Positions 23,248 to 35,279 of a stretch of 64,000 nt of DNA are shown piece by piece. The DNA is from Zanthoxylum bungeanum. Its lineage: Eukaryota > Streptophyta > Magnoliopsida > Sapindales > Rutaceae. The notes below the pieces were generated by a model. That model saw nothing but the letters and a program-made list of their open reading frames with translations, searched no databases and was not told the DNA's origin. Position 1 is the first letter of the stretch. The number at the start of each line of letters is the position of its first letter. The stretch spans positions 1-64,000 of the forward strand of contig SKCR01035559.1 in NCBI GenBank assembly GCA_019454045.1, read 5' to 3'. Position numbers and translations under genes: made by a program.

Positions 23248-25156
23248 TGTTGGACAATAATGACCCATATCGTCACTATTTGTAAAAGACATTGTGGTTT
23301 TTGTACAAATTAACTATGTGACAATGGAAATTGTATTTTATCATTTTGTAATTAGATTACTTGTATATATAAATGATAAAAGTCCTTATGATTAGTTCCA
23401 GATTATAAGATATGAGACAAAATCAATCCATGAAGGTTTAATCATTAAATATCCCTAGTCGTAGTATTATCGAGACTGGACATCGATAATGCGGAATAGA
23501 CTAGTATTTCACTTGTACGTGTTATGGAAGCGTAATAGCATAGTTCTCATATATTTAAGTATTGGATACTTATGCAAGTGTGATAGGAGGTTTTGTTTAC
23601 TGATGGTACGGAAACAGCTTCGCTCTGGATAGACCCCGCGGAATCCTATTGGTAGTATGACTATGTGTCTATTTGCATCGCTAGTACTTGCGACAATCAA
23701 TACGCTTTGGTTTTGGTCTCCGGGACTTTAACAGGTTCTTTGTACGCCTCTTCTGGGTTTATTGAGAATCGTAGTGTATTGGGTGTGATGTCAAGACGGA
23801 AGTATCACTTCAGTCATATGGAGATGATGATCACGCATGGATACATAACCGGTTCTCTATTATGTTGCAACTATCGGGATAATATGACAAGGTCATGATT
23901 ATCCGATTATAGAGACTAGTTGCGTTTGATCCGATATATGCTTCGTACGGGACAAACATTATTCCAGCCTCAGGCCTTGCATGTGACATCAGATACTGGA
24001 TCGCAATACACAATACTACGTATACTACACATGTTATAGATTATATATTCCTTAAATAATATTTCTGGAGAATTGGGTAGGCACGGCGCTTTGCTAGAAG
24101 CCAACCATGTCTCGTAAATCGGTAAAAATGTGGTACTAGGTTCGCACGTATTCGGATAGTCCGACGATCGGATTTACTGCCAACATATCCAGGGATCTCA
24201 TGGGTCGCTTCCCGAAGATTCACCGATGACGTATGACTCGCTCAAAATTAATCTGGGATTAATTAAAAGAGAGATAAAATTAATCTAAGATTAATTACGG
24301 TGAAATTTTATCTGGGATAAAATTCAAATAAAAGAGAGAGAACGATTAATTCAGAATTAATCGATTAAATAATATATTCGATATATTATATGAAATTAGA
24401 TTTCATAACAGAATTAAAATTAGATTTTAATTCGAGCAAATGAATTAATTTAGAATTAATTCGCGAGCGACTTTAATAGTAATTTTTCTAGGCATAATTA
24501 TTTAATTAGATTTGATTTAATTACGTCGCAACGGAAAATTAGTTAATTTGGAATTAACGAACCCGAGCCCGGAATGTGTTTGCGGGCCCACTCGGATTTT
24601 GAATCAAGTGGGGCCCACAAGTCACATCACAAGACACATCACCTAGTCACTTTAATCAACTTTTTGTTGATGTAATTTGGTGGGTGGTTGATAACTTGTT
24701 ATATACTCAAGTTGGTGAGATGAAAGACTTTTACCTAATATTAGATATTTGGTATATCATTTATTTTGGTTTTGAAAATCAAATACACAAGTCAACATTT
24801 CACTCTCCTCTCTTCTCTCCAATTCACGCCACACTCTCCCTCTCTCACACTCTCCTTGGCCGAGAGTTACAAGAAGAAAACAAGGGGATTTTGTTGCAAA
24901 ATCTCCATTGCTAGCACACAAAGGATTCATACAAAGGTGATAGGGAAACTTTCCCATTGAGCTTGGAATCAAGGATCAAAGCTTGGAGCTTGATACGTCA
25001 TTCAAAGAAAGCTTGGAACAATTTCAAAAGGAGCAAAGTTTTGTTATCAACACATCTTACAATCGATCTTTGTAAGTATAATTCTGCTATACTTCTTTGC
25101 GTATTCACATGATTTTATGCTTGAAATGATCTTGGTTTGACCTTAGAAACCCAACA
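23248..25156 (+). repeat. 5' LTR of element A
   Basis: It starts TGTTGGACAATAATGACCC and ends AACCCAACA, one base before the primer-binding site. It is homologous along its length to the LTRs of element C and, for its first 151 bp, to 51041-51192, from which it differs by two substitutions. Left flank is AAATG. The hairpin array at 24246-24558 lies in the U3 part. Length is 1909 bp. Confidence 0.92.
24246..24558. repeat. Array of nine 3-nt-loop hairpins in element A LTR
   Basis: Nine perfect stems of 6-10 bp, each closing a three-base loop, lie at 24246-24264, 24278-24296, 24304-24324, 24343-24363, 24371-24387, 24391-24405, 24411-24433, 24442-24462 and 24542-24558. Loops are TGG, TAA, TGG, CAG, TCG, TAG, TAG, TAG and TGG. 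The stems are AT-rich and mostly different. Examples are AATTTTATC/GATAAAATT and GAATTAATT/AATTAATTC. The equivalent array in element C shows compensatory changes. Confidence 0.9.
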
Positions 25157-25157
25157 A

Positions 25158-25170
25158 TGGTATCAGAGCC
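25158..25170 (+). other. Element A primer-binding site
   Basis: TGGTATCAGAGCC is complementary to the 3' end of initiator tRNA-Met. It lies one base after the LTR end AACCCAACA. Confidence 0.93.
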
Positions 25171-27332
25171 TATTTTGAGCATGAAATTGAATTAGGGTTC
25201 TTAATCTTGATTTGGGTATTTTTTATTTGAGCATGATTTAATCAAATTGTTTGTTTGAGTATGCTTATATAATGTTAACTTAGAGTTTTGCATGATCAAT
25301 TTGATGAAAAATTAATTGGATTAATTTTCCCCAAATTTTTTAGGCTTGGCCGAATGGTAGTAGAACCCTAGGTCATGGTGATTTTTTGTTTTTTAAACCA
25401 TTGGATGAGTTTAAAGACATGATATATATTGATTTGTGATTTAATTGGATTGAAATCAAAATCAGATATAAAATCCTCAAATTGTCGTGACCAAAAGAGC
25501 ATGAAAATGACTTGATTTTGTTTCAATAATGTTGGACATGTATTGATTATAATAAAGCGTGATTAATTGATTAAATTAGTATTTTGGAAATGTTGATTTA
25601 AATAATTAATTATGGCTAAACACTTTAATTAATTAAATTGTGAAATTTGGAATATTATAATTTAATTAATTGGGCTTAATTTGGAATTGGGCTAAAATTG
25701 TTGTATTTGGGCCTAATGGGCCAAGTTGGTTTAGGACATTTGGATTGGATCCAAATTGGGCCTAAAACCATTCCATTAAGTCCAAATATAATAAATGGGC
25801 CTTTAAATAATTAATTGGGCCTAATGGGCCAAAATTAATTTTATGGCAAATGGTGATTCCTTATTGGGCATTGATTGCCAAAGTCCATGCCTTAATAAAT
25901 TAATTGAAAGCCTATTGGACTTTAATTAAATTGACATTGGATGTTAATTGGGCTTTGAGACCCATTAAGATTAGATTTAGAATCTAAGTAGTAAAGGCGC
26001 ATTACAAATTTAATTATTTAATTTGGAATTAAATAAAGAATTAGTATTGAATACAAATTAAATCGGATTTAAAATTGTAGTTCGATATAATTCAAGAATT
26101 CGTACTTTGAGTACTTATTCTTAAACGAGTTGGACTCGCGCAAATCAAATCGTTGTTTGAACATTGGATGATCACTTAATTCAAAGATTAATTAATTGGA
26201 TTAAATTTATTGAATAACATGTTTAGTGTGAATACATGGATGTGTTGTATGAATAATGTATATCGAATGGATATTAGATGGGTGAGGGCAATTTTGGAAA
26301 TTGTTGTAATAAATTTAGAATTTATTAAATTGGACCTGCGTGTTCAGCCTTTATCTCTCGATTCTTTGTAATTCTCTTCTCACCAATTCCCCTCAATGTA
26401 ATGAGGTTTCTTTATTGTATTATGTAATTGGGTAGAAGTTAGAATAGTGCTAGCCGGGGAGAGGAAACAAAGTGATTTGTTATAGGAACAATTTGTGAGA
26501 TATCCATCCGCATATCATTATTAATTTATTTACCGCGCCTTATTATGATTTTAGAATGCATGCTTAAGGGTGTATGATGAGACATAATCAAAGATAAATA
26601 ATTGGTTGCCAATTACGTGAAAAACCTCAACAAATATTAAACATTTTCCTTCCATTGAATGATTCATTCTCAAGATCTAAGATTGACATTGGTTTGTTGG
26701 CCAAAGTCAAGACCTTTGTCCATCGCGGATGTGTTTGAATCATGAAGGCTTTGTTCCATATCGTATGTCTTGCCCAAGTTATGATTTGTTGGCCAAAGTC
26801 AAGATCACTTCTTGTTCATCGACATCGATTACGAAGCTTTCCAAAGTCAATGGGTCCCGCTTAACTGGAATCATTAAGCTTGTTGAGCCAAAGCCAAGGC
26901 TTAGTTGATTCAGAGTAAAAAGGTTAGGAAAATATATTGGATATATTGGCATATATATTGTATATATGTTTCGGACTTGGAGGTCCACCTACCAGATCTA
27001 GGAATTGGATGAGATCCAATTGATCTTAGAGATCTACCTAGTTAAATATCATACAGCTTGTTGGCCAAAGTCAAGGTTGTGTGTTATTTAACGGGATCCT
27101 AGCCCACTAGGAAACTAGGTTTCCCGAGTACGCAACAGAGGGTTAGAGGCTCGCCGAAAAATTGTGGGAGGCCAATATTGAATTTGCAATTTCGTTACTT
27201 GGCATTACGCCCTTTCAAATTATTTCGTCAATTATATATTTATTAGTTGGACTAATATTTTATTATTTTTCTTGTAACAGTTAGACTGTACCCAAATATC
27301 GTTAATTGAATAGTTTGACTATTACAATTAAG
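25171..27332 (+). other. Element A untranslated leader with repeated GTTGGCCAAAGTCAAG
   Basis: This is about 2.2 kb of AT-rich leader without coding capacity. The motif GTTGGCCAAAGTCAAG occurs at 26696-26711, 26788-26803 and 27060-27075, with a variant (GTTGAGCCAAAGCCAAGG) at 26882-26899. All copies are conserved in place in element C. The leader ends at gag ATG 27333. Conservation of a 16-bp motif inside decayed sequence suggests a cis-acting role, such as packaging, but that is inference. Confidence 0.75.
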
Positions 27333-28060
27333 ATGACTGGAAAGATCGGAGTTAGAGACATTATCATGGGTGAAAATGTCTTTAATGGCGTGAACTTTCC
27401 TGATTGGGATATGAACCTCAGGATTGTTTTGGGGGCTGAGAGGATGCTCTATACGATAGAGATACCCCTCGGGCCTAAGCCCGGAAATGAACAGCTGCTT
27501 GAGCTTGAGCTTTGGAAGACTCATAGCGATGACAACTCAACTGCTCAGTCCGTCATGCTCTCTGCGATGACCCCTCAATTTCATCGCCAAAATAAGGGAT
27601 TGGATCCCTATACTATGATGGCAAAATTGAAGGACCTTTATCGATCTAACCTTAGATCGCAAAGGTATGAATTACAGAAAAAGATCTTTCGCTCATGAAT
27701 GTCAGATGGTACATCTGTTGAGCACCATGTATCACAGATGATTGCTGACATTGAACAGCCAGGTCAGCTAGGCATAACCTTTGAGGCTGAGACTTCTATA
27801 GATTTGATCTTGTAGTCTTTTCCTGACAGTTGGAGCGGGTTCATCATGAACTACAATATGATGAACCAAGACCATACTCTTGGAGAGCTGATGGCAATGC
27901 TGCGTGAAACAGAAAAATAGCTGATGAAGGGCAAAAAGTGTGAGGCGCACTTCGCTTCAACATCTCAGTCTTCGAGGGCTTGGCCCAAGGCAACTAGAGG
28001 TGTAAAGAAGAAGAAGAGAATGGCAAGGCCAAATCGTCAAAGTCTTCTGAGAAGGCTAAG
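27333..28060 (+). pseudogene. Element A gag (UBN2 type)
   Basis: The best start is ATG 27333 (MTGKIGVRDIIMG), followed by FNGVNFPDWDMNLRIVLGAE, the copia gag N-terminus. An in-frame TGA at 27696 interrupts it. The same frame continues with MSDGTSVEHHVSQMIADIEQ and SFPDSWSGFIMNYNM, broken by TAG codons. A frameshift follows in the basic Lys-rich linker. The capsid-like protein would form the virus-like particle if intact. Confidence 0.86.
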
Positions 28061-28811
28061 GACAAATCCCAAGATGTATGCCTGCAGTGTGGAAAACGGG
28101 GTCACTGGAAGCATGACTGCCGTGAGTACAAGGTGCACATGAAGGAAATCAAAGCGGGCAAGGCATCGGTTTCAGGTATGTTTGTTATAGAAATAAACAT
28201 ATCTACTTCTAGTTTTAAAAAATGGATTTTTGATTCTGGTTGTGGTACTCATATATATTGATGTGCAGGATCTGCGGATTAGCAGGAGTCTGGCCTCAGG
28301 AGTGATTGACCTCCGCGTTGGAAATGGGACTCGAGTCGCCATTTTGGCCGTTGGGACTTATATTTTGGAACTGCCCTCGGGGCCTGTACTTAATCTTTCA
28401 GACTGTTATTATGTACCTAGTTTGACTAGGAATATTATATCTTTATCTTTATTGGCCCAATGTGGCTATACTTTTATTTTTAGAAACATTGGGTGTTTTA
28501 TGTATAAAAATTATATGGTGATATGCAGTGCTGATGTAGATAATGGTCTTTATATTTCGAATATAAATCTATCTCAAACATATAATGTAACAAACAAAAG
28601 GCTTAAACTAAGTAACAAAGATGAAACTTATATGTGGCATTGTCGTCTGAGACACATTAACAAGACTCGCATATCCACACTTTCGAAGAGTGGATACTTG
28701 GACGGATTTGATCCAAATTCATATGACGTCTGTGAATCTTGTTTATTAGGCAAAATGCCTAAAACACCTTTTAGCGGTAAAGGTGTACGTGACACCGAAC
28801 TGTTAGCCCTT
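28061..28811 (+). pseudogene. Element A zinc knuckle, protease and pre-integrase
   Basis: An intact CX2CX4HX4C knuckle (CLQCGKRGHWKHDC) lies at 28079-28120. The protease site reads WIFDSGCGTHI, with DSG at 28232-28240. A stop and frame change follow at HIY*, and the frame from 28230 carries DLRVGNGTRVAILAVGTY and a pre-integrase region with WHCRLRHIN and CESCLLGKM. The frame stops where B is inserted and continues at 49216. Confidence 0.86.
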
Positions 28812-29545
28812 TGTAGGCATTGCATTTTCGCATGTGAAACCCGATGATGAGTCTCAGTTGGAGGCACTACTTTTTTAGATAAGGATATTGCGGGAAACGG
28901 AGGTCGGAAGGGGAAATTCAGAATAAGTACGTCATCAAGTTCATTTCACAAGCTCACTGTCTTCGTTAGTGCTGCGTTCGTTACTACGTTCGAACGTCAG
29001 GCAGATTGTGGACGTTCGTGTAGCGTTCGAATTGGCGTTCGAACGGCGTCGGTATTTCTGGTTTTGCTGCTAGCCTCGCACCCCAGCCCAATTAGCCCCC
29101 CAAAGCCCATAAAACACATCCCAATTTAAATAAATAAATATTAATTAAAACATTAACTAAATAAGATAATAATTAAATTAATTAAATAATTAAATAATTA
29201 AATAAAACATTTACCAAACATAAAATAAACAATTACCAACTTAAACTAAAATCATGTCTAATTTAAATAATTCATATACTAAAATTAAAATAAGATATGC
29301 CTAATTAAAATCAATCCTAACCAATCAAAGCTAATTTAATATTTGACTTCCTAATCTAATAAGACATCTACCAATTTAAATTAGTTGACTTCCTAATTCA
29401 ATAAGATACCCACCAATTTAGATTAGTTGACTTCCTAATTTAAAATATTTTGTCCCCCCTCAATCTTGTATATACCATTCCTATCACTCCTAATTTGGAA
29501 ACAAATCTCTTCCTTGTGAGACAAGGGCAAACCCTAGCTCTCTTC

Positions 29546-29553
29546 TATATAAA
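29546..29553 (+). promoter_or_regulatory. TATA box of element B LTR
   Basis: TATATAAA lies in the LTR after a CT-rich tract and is identical in the 3' LTR at 36982-36989. It is the likely Pol II promoter core, with the R region starting about 30 bp downstream. Confidence 0.7.
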
Positions 29554-30491
29554 CATGCACTAACCTAGCCACCTCTACTCTCCACTCTCTCGAATCTCCC
29601 TAGCTCATTCACAAAAAAAGCCCTCTCAAATCTCCACTCTCTCTAATACACGCCCAAGACATCAAGACACGCTCCAGATCACACGTAAACTACAAAACAC
29701 AAACAACACACAAAACAACCCTTCCCTCACCAAATTAACGAGAACAACCCACAGCAGCCCCCTAACCCTTGAAATCAGCCCCTGACAGCACTGAAACTAC
29801 CCCTGAAATCAGTCCCAAACAGCAGCCCAATACCTCCCCAAACACACCAAAACCGTAGCCTAAAACACCAAAAGAGCACCCAAAACAGTCCACCAAGAAC
29901 ATCAAAACAGTCCACCAAGAACATCAAAACAATCCACCAAGAACATCAAAACAGTCCACAAACAGTAAGCAAAAAATACAGAGGAAACAGCGGCGAAACC
30001 ACAAGGAAACAACAGCAAAACAGAGGCCGAACAGGATCAGAACGGAGTTCGAACCACAAGCAAAACAGCAAAGCAGTGAGCTAGGACGCTAAACCAGTGA
30101 ACCGGAGAAGTTGAGAAGCTGTACCCTTCCGACGTCCGTGAAACGCAAGCCTGAAAGTTGGCAAAAGGTTAGACCTGAGGGTACTTTTCACACCCGTGTT
30201 TATGTAACTTTCGTTATTTATTTTGACTGTATTTTACTTATTTTTCGAATCTTATTTGTGTATGATGTGTGTTGTGGGTATTGGATGAATGGAAGAGCGT
30301 CGTCTCTTGTGGTATATAGGATGGAAACCCAGACGTAAATTCCGTAGCCGAATCCGAATGGACGGTAGTGCGGTCTGTACTTGGGATACAACTCCACGTA
30401 CCACTTGAGTAAACGGCACCCTATTTTGTTTTGTGTTGCTTTGGTTTATTTATTTTTCGTCACTTAAATTCTGCATGTTGCTTATTTGTGC

Positions 30492-30845
30492 ATGACTCAA
30501 TCGAGCGCATGGGCTTAGTAAGTGGAATGAAAGATCCCCTACGGGGAGGGGTTTAAAGCCCTTTACCACGATGTTTTGCCGCGCCGGTTGACGTGTGTTC
30601 GGTTGGATGTAAGATGTGTTCAATCGGGCATACTTAGTTTGATATGATTGTCTTTATGTTTGTATGCATGATGCGATCGAGCGCATGGGCTTAGTAAGTG
30701 GAATGTAAGATCCCCAATGGGGAGGGGTTAAAGCCCTTTACCACGATGCTTTGCCGCGCCGGTTGACGTGTGTTCGGTTGGATGTAAGATGTGTTCAATC
30801 AGGCATACTTAGTTTGATATGATTGTCTTTATGTTTATATGCATG
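30492..30845 (+). repeat. 176-bp tandem duplication in B 5' LTR
   Basis: Two copies of a unit starting near TCGAGCGCATGGGC (30501 and 30677) include GCGCCGGTTGACGTG and GGCATACTTAG. The 3' LTR has only one copy (37930-38100). One LTR gained or lost a unit after, or during, the last transposition. Confidence 0.85.
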
Positions 30846-31003
30846 ATGTGATGTGACGCGCATGGGCTTAGTATGTTGGTCTAAAGGTCCTCTCTTTGAG
30901 AGATCAAGAGCCCCAAAAGGCCACCTTTACGGCAGTACTTCGTCGCGCCCCTTTATTTTGTTGTTTATGTATTGCGTCCCATTTCATGCATCAGGTCTGT
31001 TCC

Positions 31004-31375
31004 CGTTCGAACGCGTTTACGAACGCAACTCGAACGCGTATGCATTTTGCCTTATCATGCATCAGGTCTCATTTCCGTTCGAACGCGTTCACGAACGCCA
31101 TACGAACGTGAGCATTCTGTTTCATTTCTGTTCGAACGCGTTCACAAACGCCATACGAACGTGAGCATTCTGTTTCATTTCTGTTCGAACGCGTTCATAA
31201 ACACCACACGAACGCGAGTATTCTTTTTCATTTCCGTTCGAACGCGTTCACAAATGCCATACGAACGTGTGCATTCTGTTTCATTCCCGTTCGAACGCGT
31301 TTACGAACGCTACTCGAACGAGAACCTTCTGTTTACCGTTCGAACGCGTATACGAACGCTGCACGAACGCATATG
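31004..31375. repeat. CpG-rich GTTCGAACGCG array in B 5' LTR
   Basis: About seven copies of a unit of roughly 53 bp each begin GTTCGAACGCGTTCACGAAC and end in a CATTCTGTTTCATTT spacer. The sequence contains nested palindromes TTCGAA and ACGCGT and is CpG-dense in an AT-rich setting. The 3' LTR carries the same array at 38266-38620, with the first unit shortened. Confidence 0.85.
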
Positions 31376-31977
31376 GTAAACAGATTCTCTCGCATCACAT
31401 TACGACATGTCCATCTTAGCATATGGTTACCCCCTTTTTTACACTATGCATTTGTATTACCTCTCTAGTTGTCTATTTCTGTTATGCGCCTACAATATTA
31501 TTTGTCGTCATTTTGATTTCCTTTACATTACACGCAAATGTTACCATGACTGTTTGTGTTTATATTTACATGAATGATTGAATTCTTATGACGTTATGTG
31601 TTTGTTGTTGCAAAGGCCTACCTTTGAGCATGTGAATTTGGCAATAATATTTGGTTTCATGTATGTTAGATGTAAACTATACTTTTAAGCATGTGAATTT
31701 AGGATTGTGGTGCACTTGGAAATGTATGTCATAGGCTTGGTTGGATAATTGCATAAATCTTTACATTACAAGTTGCATAAGTAAGGGACCATTCCGAACC
31801 CAATGGTTTGAGGTCTTCCCTTGCGAGGGGTGAGTGCGGCCTTAAATCTTTGTCCCGGTTCACACCGGGTGGCGACTCCCTTATTCTCCGATTTAGTCCT
31901 CCGTTGGCTACTCCGTACTCCCAATTAGGCCCCCGAGCCTGGAACAGCATTGCGTCGTCCAGTTTCTGTGTCCCACA

Positions 31978-31998
31978 GTCTGGCGACTCCACTGGGGA
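31978..31998 (+). other. Element B primer-binding region
   Basis: Directly after the LTR comes GTCTGGCGACTCCACTGGGG. The TGGCGACTCCACTGGGGA form is of the kind seen after LTRs of plant gypsy elements. I could not match it to a named tRNA with certainty. Confidence 0.65.
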
Positions 31999-32519
31999 TA
32001 GAGAATTGGCCCCGAAATATTGTCTTGTAATGTTTGGATTTATGTTTTAATTGACCGTGTCTATAGTGGATAAAGTGAGGGTTTAATCAAAGGCATTTTA
32101 AGGCTATGTGATGGTTTGGTGTCTTGCTTCACTCACTACCTTTCTAGAAGGAAACGCTGTGAAGGCACCTAGATAGCCAGCTACTCGTAGCCTATTGTGA
32201 TGGACTAATTTGGAGGACTCGTTGTTTATTCTTGACACCAAGCGATAAGAGCCTAAGAGGCTTGGGTATTTAAGTGAGCCTCGCTCCACCTTCCCTCTGG
32301 GGAATCTACAACGGAAAATCCATTTGACAGTCTGTCACACACCATAGCTCATTGGCACGTACCTTAGTGTATAAAAAAAGGTGTGCTCACTTGGTTGCTC
32401 GAACCCTTGATTGGGGAGACCTAGTTGTGGGCCGTCCTTCGCCGATGAGAGCCTTTGTCCATACTCCCACGAACCCATGCATAGACCGGGTTGTATAGCC
32501 TATAACAAATATTTCCTTA

Positions 32520-32985
32520 TGCTTTAGGACCATTATCATTTGGATGAATTGGACTCTTTGTCAAAAATGCGAACTTGCTGGGCCATTTAAACTGGGGCAA
32601 GTTCGTATCCTATGACAATTAGGCCCAAAGCTTCTGAAATGATGGTGGGCCACACGGTAGAAGTTATTATTTTATGTTTATAATATCTTCCTTGTATGCT
32701 TATGTTTGGGAACATTGCTATTTGAATCCATCTGAGTCTTTTGTCATGATATATGGGCTTGTTGGGCCATTTAAACTGGGACAAGAACATATCTTATGAC
32801 GATTGGGCCAAAAGGCTTCTAAATAACAATGGGCCATTTTATGATTGTGTTCGGAATATTATCATTTGGATTTAGTTGGGCTCTTTGCCATAAGACATGA
32901 ACTCGTTGGGCCATTTAAACTGGGACGGGTTCACTCTTATGACGGTTGTCCCAAAAGCTTCTAAAATGATAATAGGCCGATTTGT
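32520..32985 (+). repeat. Three-copy leader repeat in element B
   Basis: A unit of about 150-175 bp repeats three times. Its core is TTGGGCCATTTAAACTGG near 32579, 32760 and 32908, followed by CTTATGACGATTGGGCC-like and AAGCTTCTAAA-like segments. It lies between the PBS and gag. Confidence 0.8.
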
Positions 32986-33010
32986 TTGAAGATTTTATTT
33001 GATTTAGTAT

Positions 33011-34300
33011 ATGTTATATACTTCTTATGCACATCATGCATACATGCATCATGCTAACCCTTGTGTTCAAAAAGCCATCATAGATTCCCGTTGGGTTAGG
33101 GAAAATGGAAGACTCACCAAAATACTGGGAACAGACATGATTGAATCAGATATTGAGGTATCCCGTATGGATCAGTTGGAAAACAGTCTCGCCAAGGTCA
33201 CCGAACAGTTGCAAGCCATGACCACTGCCATGGCAAATATGACTGTGCCCCGTGCTGGGGGAAATTCTGAGAATGTGAGGCGCGAGGAGCCTCCGAATAG
33301 GTTGAGGGATGATATCCCCACTTTTGATGATGACATAGCAGAGTATGCAACAGGCAAAGTGATTGGGTCTCAGACAGAATTTCAGAAGCTTCGGGATCAG
33401 GTTGAAACAGTTACCCGCAAAATGAGGGGTAAACATGAAGAGTTGTTAGATTATGAGGTAATGACCTTCGGAGAACAGCTGCCAGCTCAGTTTAAAATGC
33501 CGGACATGGCCAAGTTTAATGGGAATGGAGACCCAAGAGTCTATCTGCAGCAATATGTCTCAGTCATGAGTTCAATGGGCCTATCACAGCGCCAAGTCCA
33601 AAAGATGTTTGGGATGTCACTTGAGGGGGCACCTATGGTTTGGTATCATAGCCTTAAGAAGAAGGTTAAAGAAGATTGGAAGGAACTAGCTGATGCTTTT
33701 CTGAAGCAGTATGTTACAGACTTAGAAATTGACTTGTCACTCCGTGATTTGGAGAACACTAAACAGAAGCCATAGGAAAATTTCAAAGAGTATGTGGATC
33801 GCTGGAGAAGCCAGCTTTTGAAAATGCAGACTCGGCCTTCAGAGAAAGACCAAATTAAGATGAGTATCAAGGGCACCAAGCCCTCTATTTATAGTAAGCT
33901 GAGGAGGATGACTTCGATGATTTTTGATTTTCGACAGTTGAGGGAAACTGTCATGGATATTGAGGAAGAGGAGGCTGAAAACAGAAAGTTTTATGGCCAG
34001 AATAAAAGAACTTTTGGGGGGCCTTCTGAGACAAAGCCCGCTACTACCGAAGTCGCTGCCATCAGAAACATGCAATTCTCCAACCTTGGTAGACCTTTGT
34101 CGAAGGTGTTTGAAAAGTTACAGGGACAAGGAATCTTGAAACCCTTAGAAGGCAAGCCACTTCCACACCCCCACCACCACACATAAATGTGAACCTTTAT
34201 TGTCACTTCCACCAGCTACATGGCCATGACACCGACAACTGCACCCGCCTCAGGCATGAAATTCAAGATCTCATAGATTCCCATAAAATACCCAACCCAT
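33011..34300 (+). pseudogene. Element B gag (Retrotrans_gag, gypsy type)
   Basis: The frame is open from 33011; ATG 33167 (MDQLENSLAKVTEQLQAM) is a likely start with a coiled coil. The core reads FKMPDMAKFNGNGDPRVYLQ, then MSLEGAPMVWYHSLKKK, then the LKQYVTDLEIDLSLRDLE region, a plant gypsy gag signature. An in-frame TAG at 33773-33775 is followed in the same frame by ENFKEYVDRWRSQLLKM and more gag to 34186. A Cys-His motif (CHFHQLHGHDTDNC, from 34201) follows after a frame change. No pol follows. One nonsense and one frameshift make this copy inactive. Confidence 0.88.
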
Positions 34301-34924
34301 GAAAAGAAACCATCAACCACCAAGCTTCTTACATGGATGACAGTGAAGAACCATAGGCCGAGGAAGAAGGCAGTGCTGCGGATGATGGAGATGTTCCTCC
34401 TAGTCTATTTGATCCAGTTTTTTTAAATGACATTGATTTTGTTACTTTTTCGAACTCTTTTCCTCAACAATAATAAAGACGTTCATTTTGCTGAAACTCT
34501 TCTGCAATATGAGAATATTTGAGAAAAGCATTCAACCTTGGTACTAGGGAATCCAGTGATGAACACGGGGAACCTTCGAAGTAAGCAAACAGAAAAGATA
34601 AGATAGACATTCAGAAATTGGGAAATAGAGCCAGTAAAAATATCAGACTTGGAAGGGAATTAGTTCACCGAGCCGATCAACGTAGACAGATTGAAGAAAT
34701 AGCTTGTCTGAGGAAGAGAAGGCTAAGCAGTCACCAAGAGAATTGACGGAAGACCTAACCCGACGGGATAGGAACATTCATGCATGCATACACGTAACGC
34801 ATTTTGCATCCTTTCGTGTTTGTTCTGTTTTGTAATAACAGGTTTCAAAGGAGAAAAAAGAAAGCGTCGAATGCAAGCCAACCAGAAGCAGTAACAGTAC
34901 AATGTCAGCAGTCTTCAGGAACGA
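34301..34924 (+). other. B interior without recognisable coding
   Basis: After gag there are stop-rich frames with an acidic remnant (AEEEGSAADDGD). No protease or RT motif is visible. It leads into the tandem arrays. Confidence 0.55.
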
Positions 34925-35275
34925 ATCACATGGGCGAGGCCCATATCATCAGTATCAGTTTGGGATGAATCCCGAGGGTCGAGGCCCACATCAGTATCAG
35001 TCTGGGGGCGAGGCCCATATCGGTAGCAGTTAGGGCCGAGGCCCACTTCAGTGTCAGCATTGCCGGGTAGGGCATTCTGGGGGCGAGGCCCACATTACAT
35101 CGGATCAGTTTCTGCCGGATATGGCATTCTGGGGGCGAGGCCCGCATCACATCAGTATCAGTCTGGGGGCGAGGCCCATATCGGTAGCAGTTAGGGTCGA
35201 GGCCCACTTCAGTGTCAGCATTGCCGGGTATGGTATTCTGGGGGCGAGGCCCGCATCACATCAGGTCAGTTCTGC
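34925..35275. repeat. B tandem array 1 (GGGGGCGAGGCCC)
   Basis: The core GGGGGCGAGGCCCATATC or CGAGGCCCACTTCAGTGTC repeats with CATTGCCGGGTATGG segments. A higher-order unit of about 180 bp is seen at 34980-35160 and again from 35160. It is GC-rich compared with the surroundings. Confidence 0.85.
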
Positions 35276-35279
35276 CGAG

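Larger units (their letters stand above)
28812..31977 (+). repeat. 5' LTR of element B
   Basis: This 3166-bp LTR runs from TGTAGGC to CCCACA. It contains a TATA box (TATATAAA, 29546-29553), four copies of a 21-bp unit (CCACCAAGAACATCAAAACA, 29884-29957), a 176-bp tandem duplication (from 30492) and a CGAACG-rich array (31004-31375). Small open frames such as 30111-30338 recur in the 3' LTR but show no protein family. Confidence 0.93.

Noticed and set aside
23509..24223. Several 60-77 codon frames in the A LTR, with homologues in the C LTRs
   Set aside because: These are conserved only as LTR DNA, with no start context, family or consistent frame among A and C.
30111..30338. 75-codon frame repeated at 37547-37774
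   Set aside because: It is duplicated because it lies in both B LTRs. There are no domain features and it overlaps the presumed R/U5 region.
30972..31379. Frames of FERVHERHTN-type repeats
   Set aside because: They come from the CGAACG array in three frames at once, which is expected of a repeat and not of a protein.
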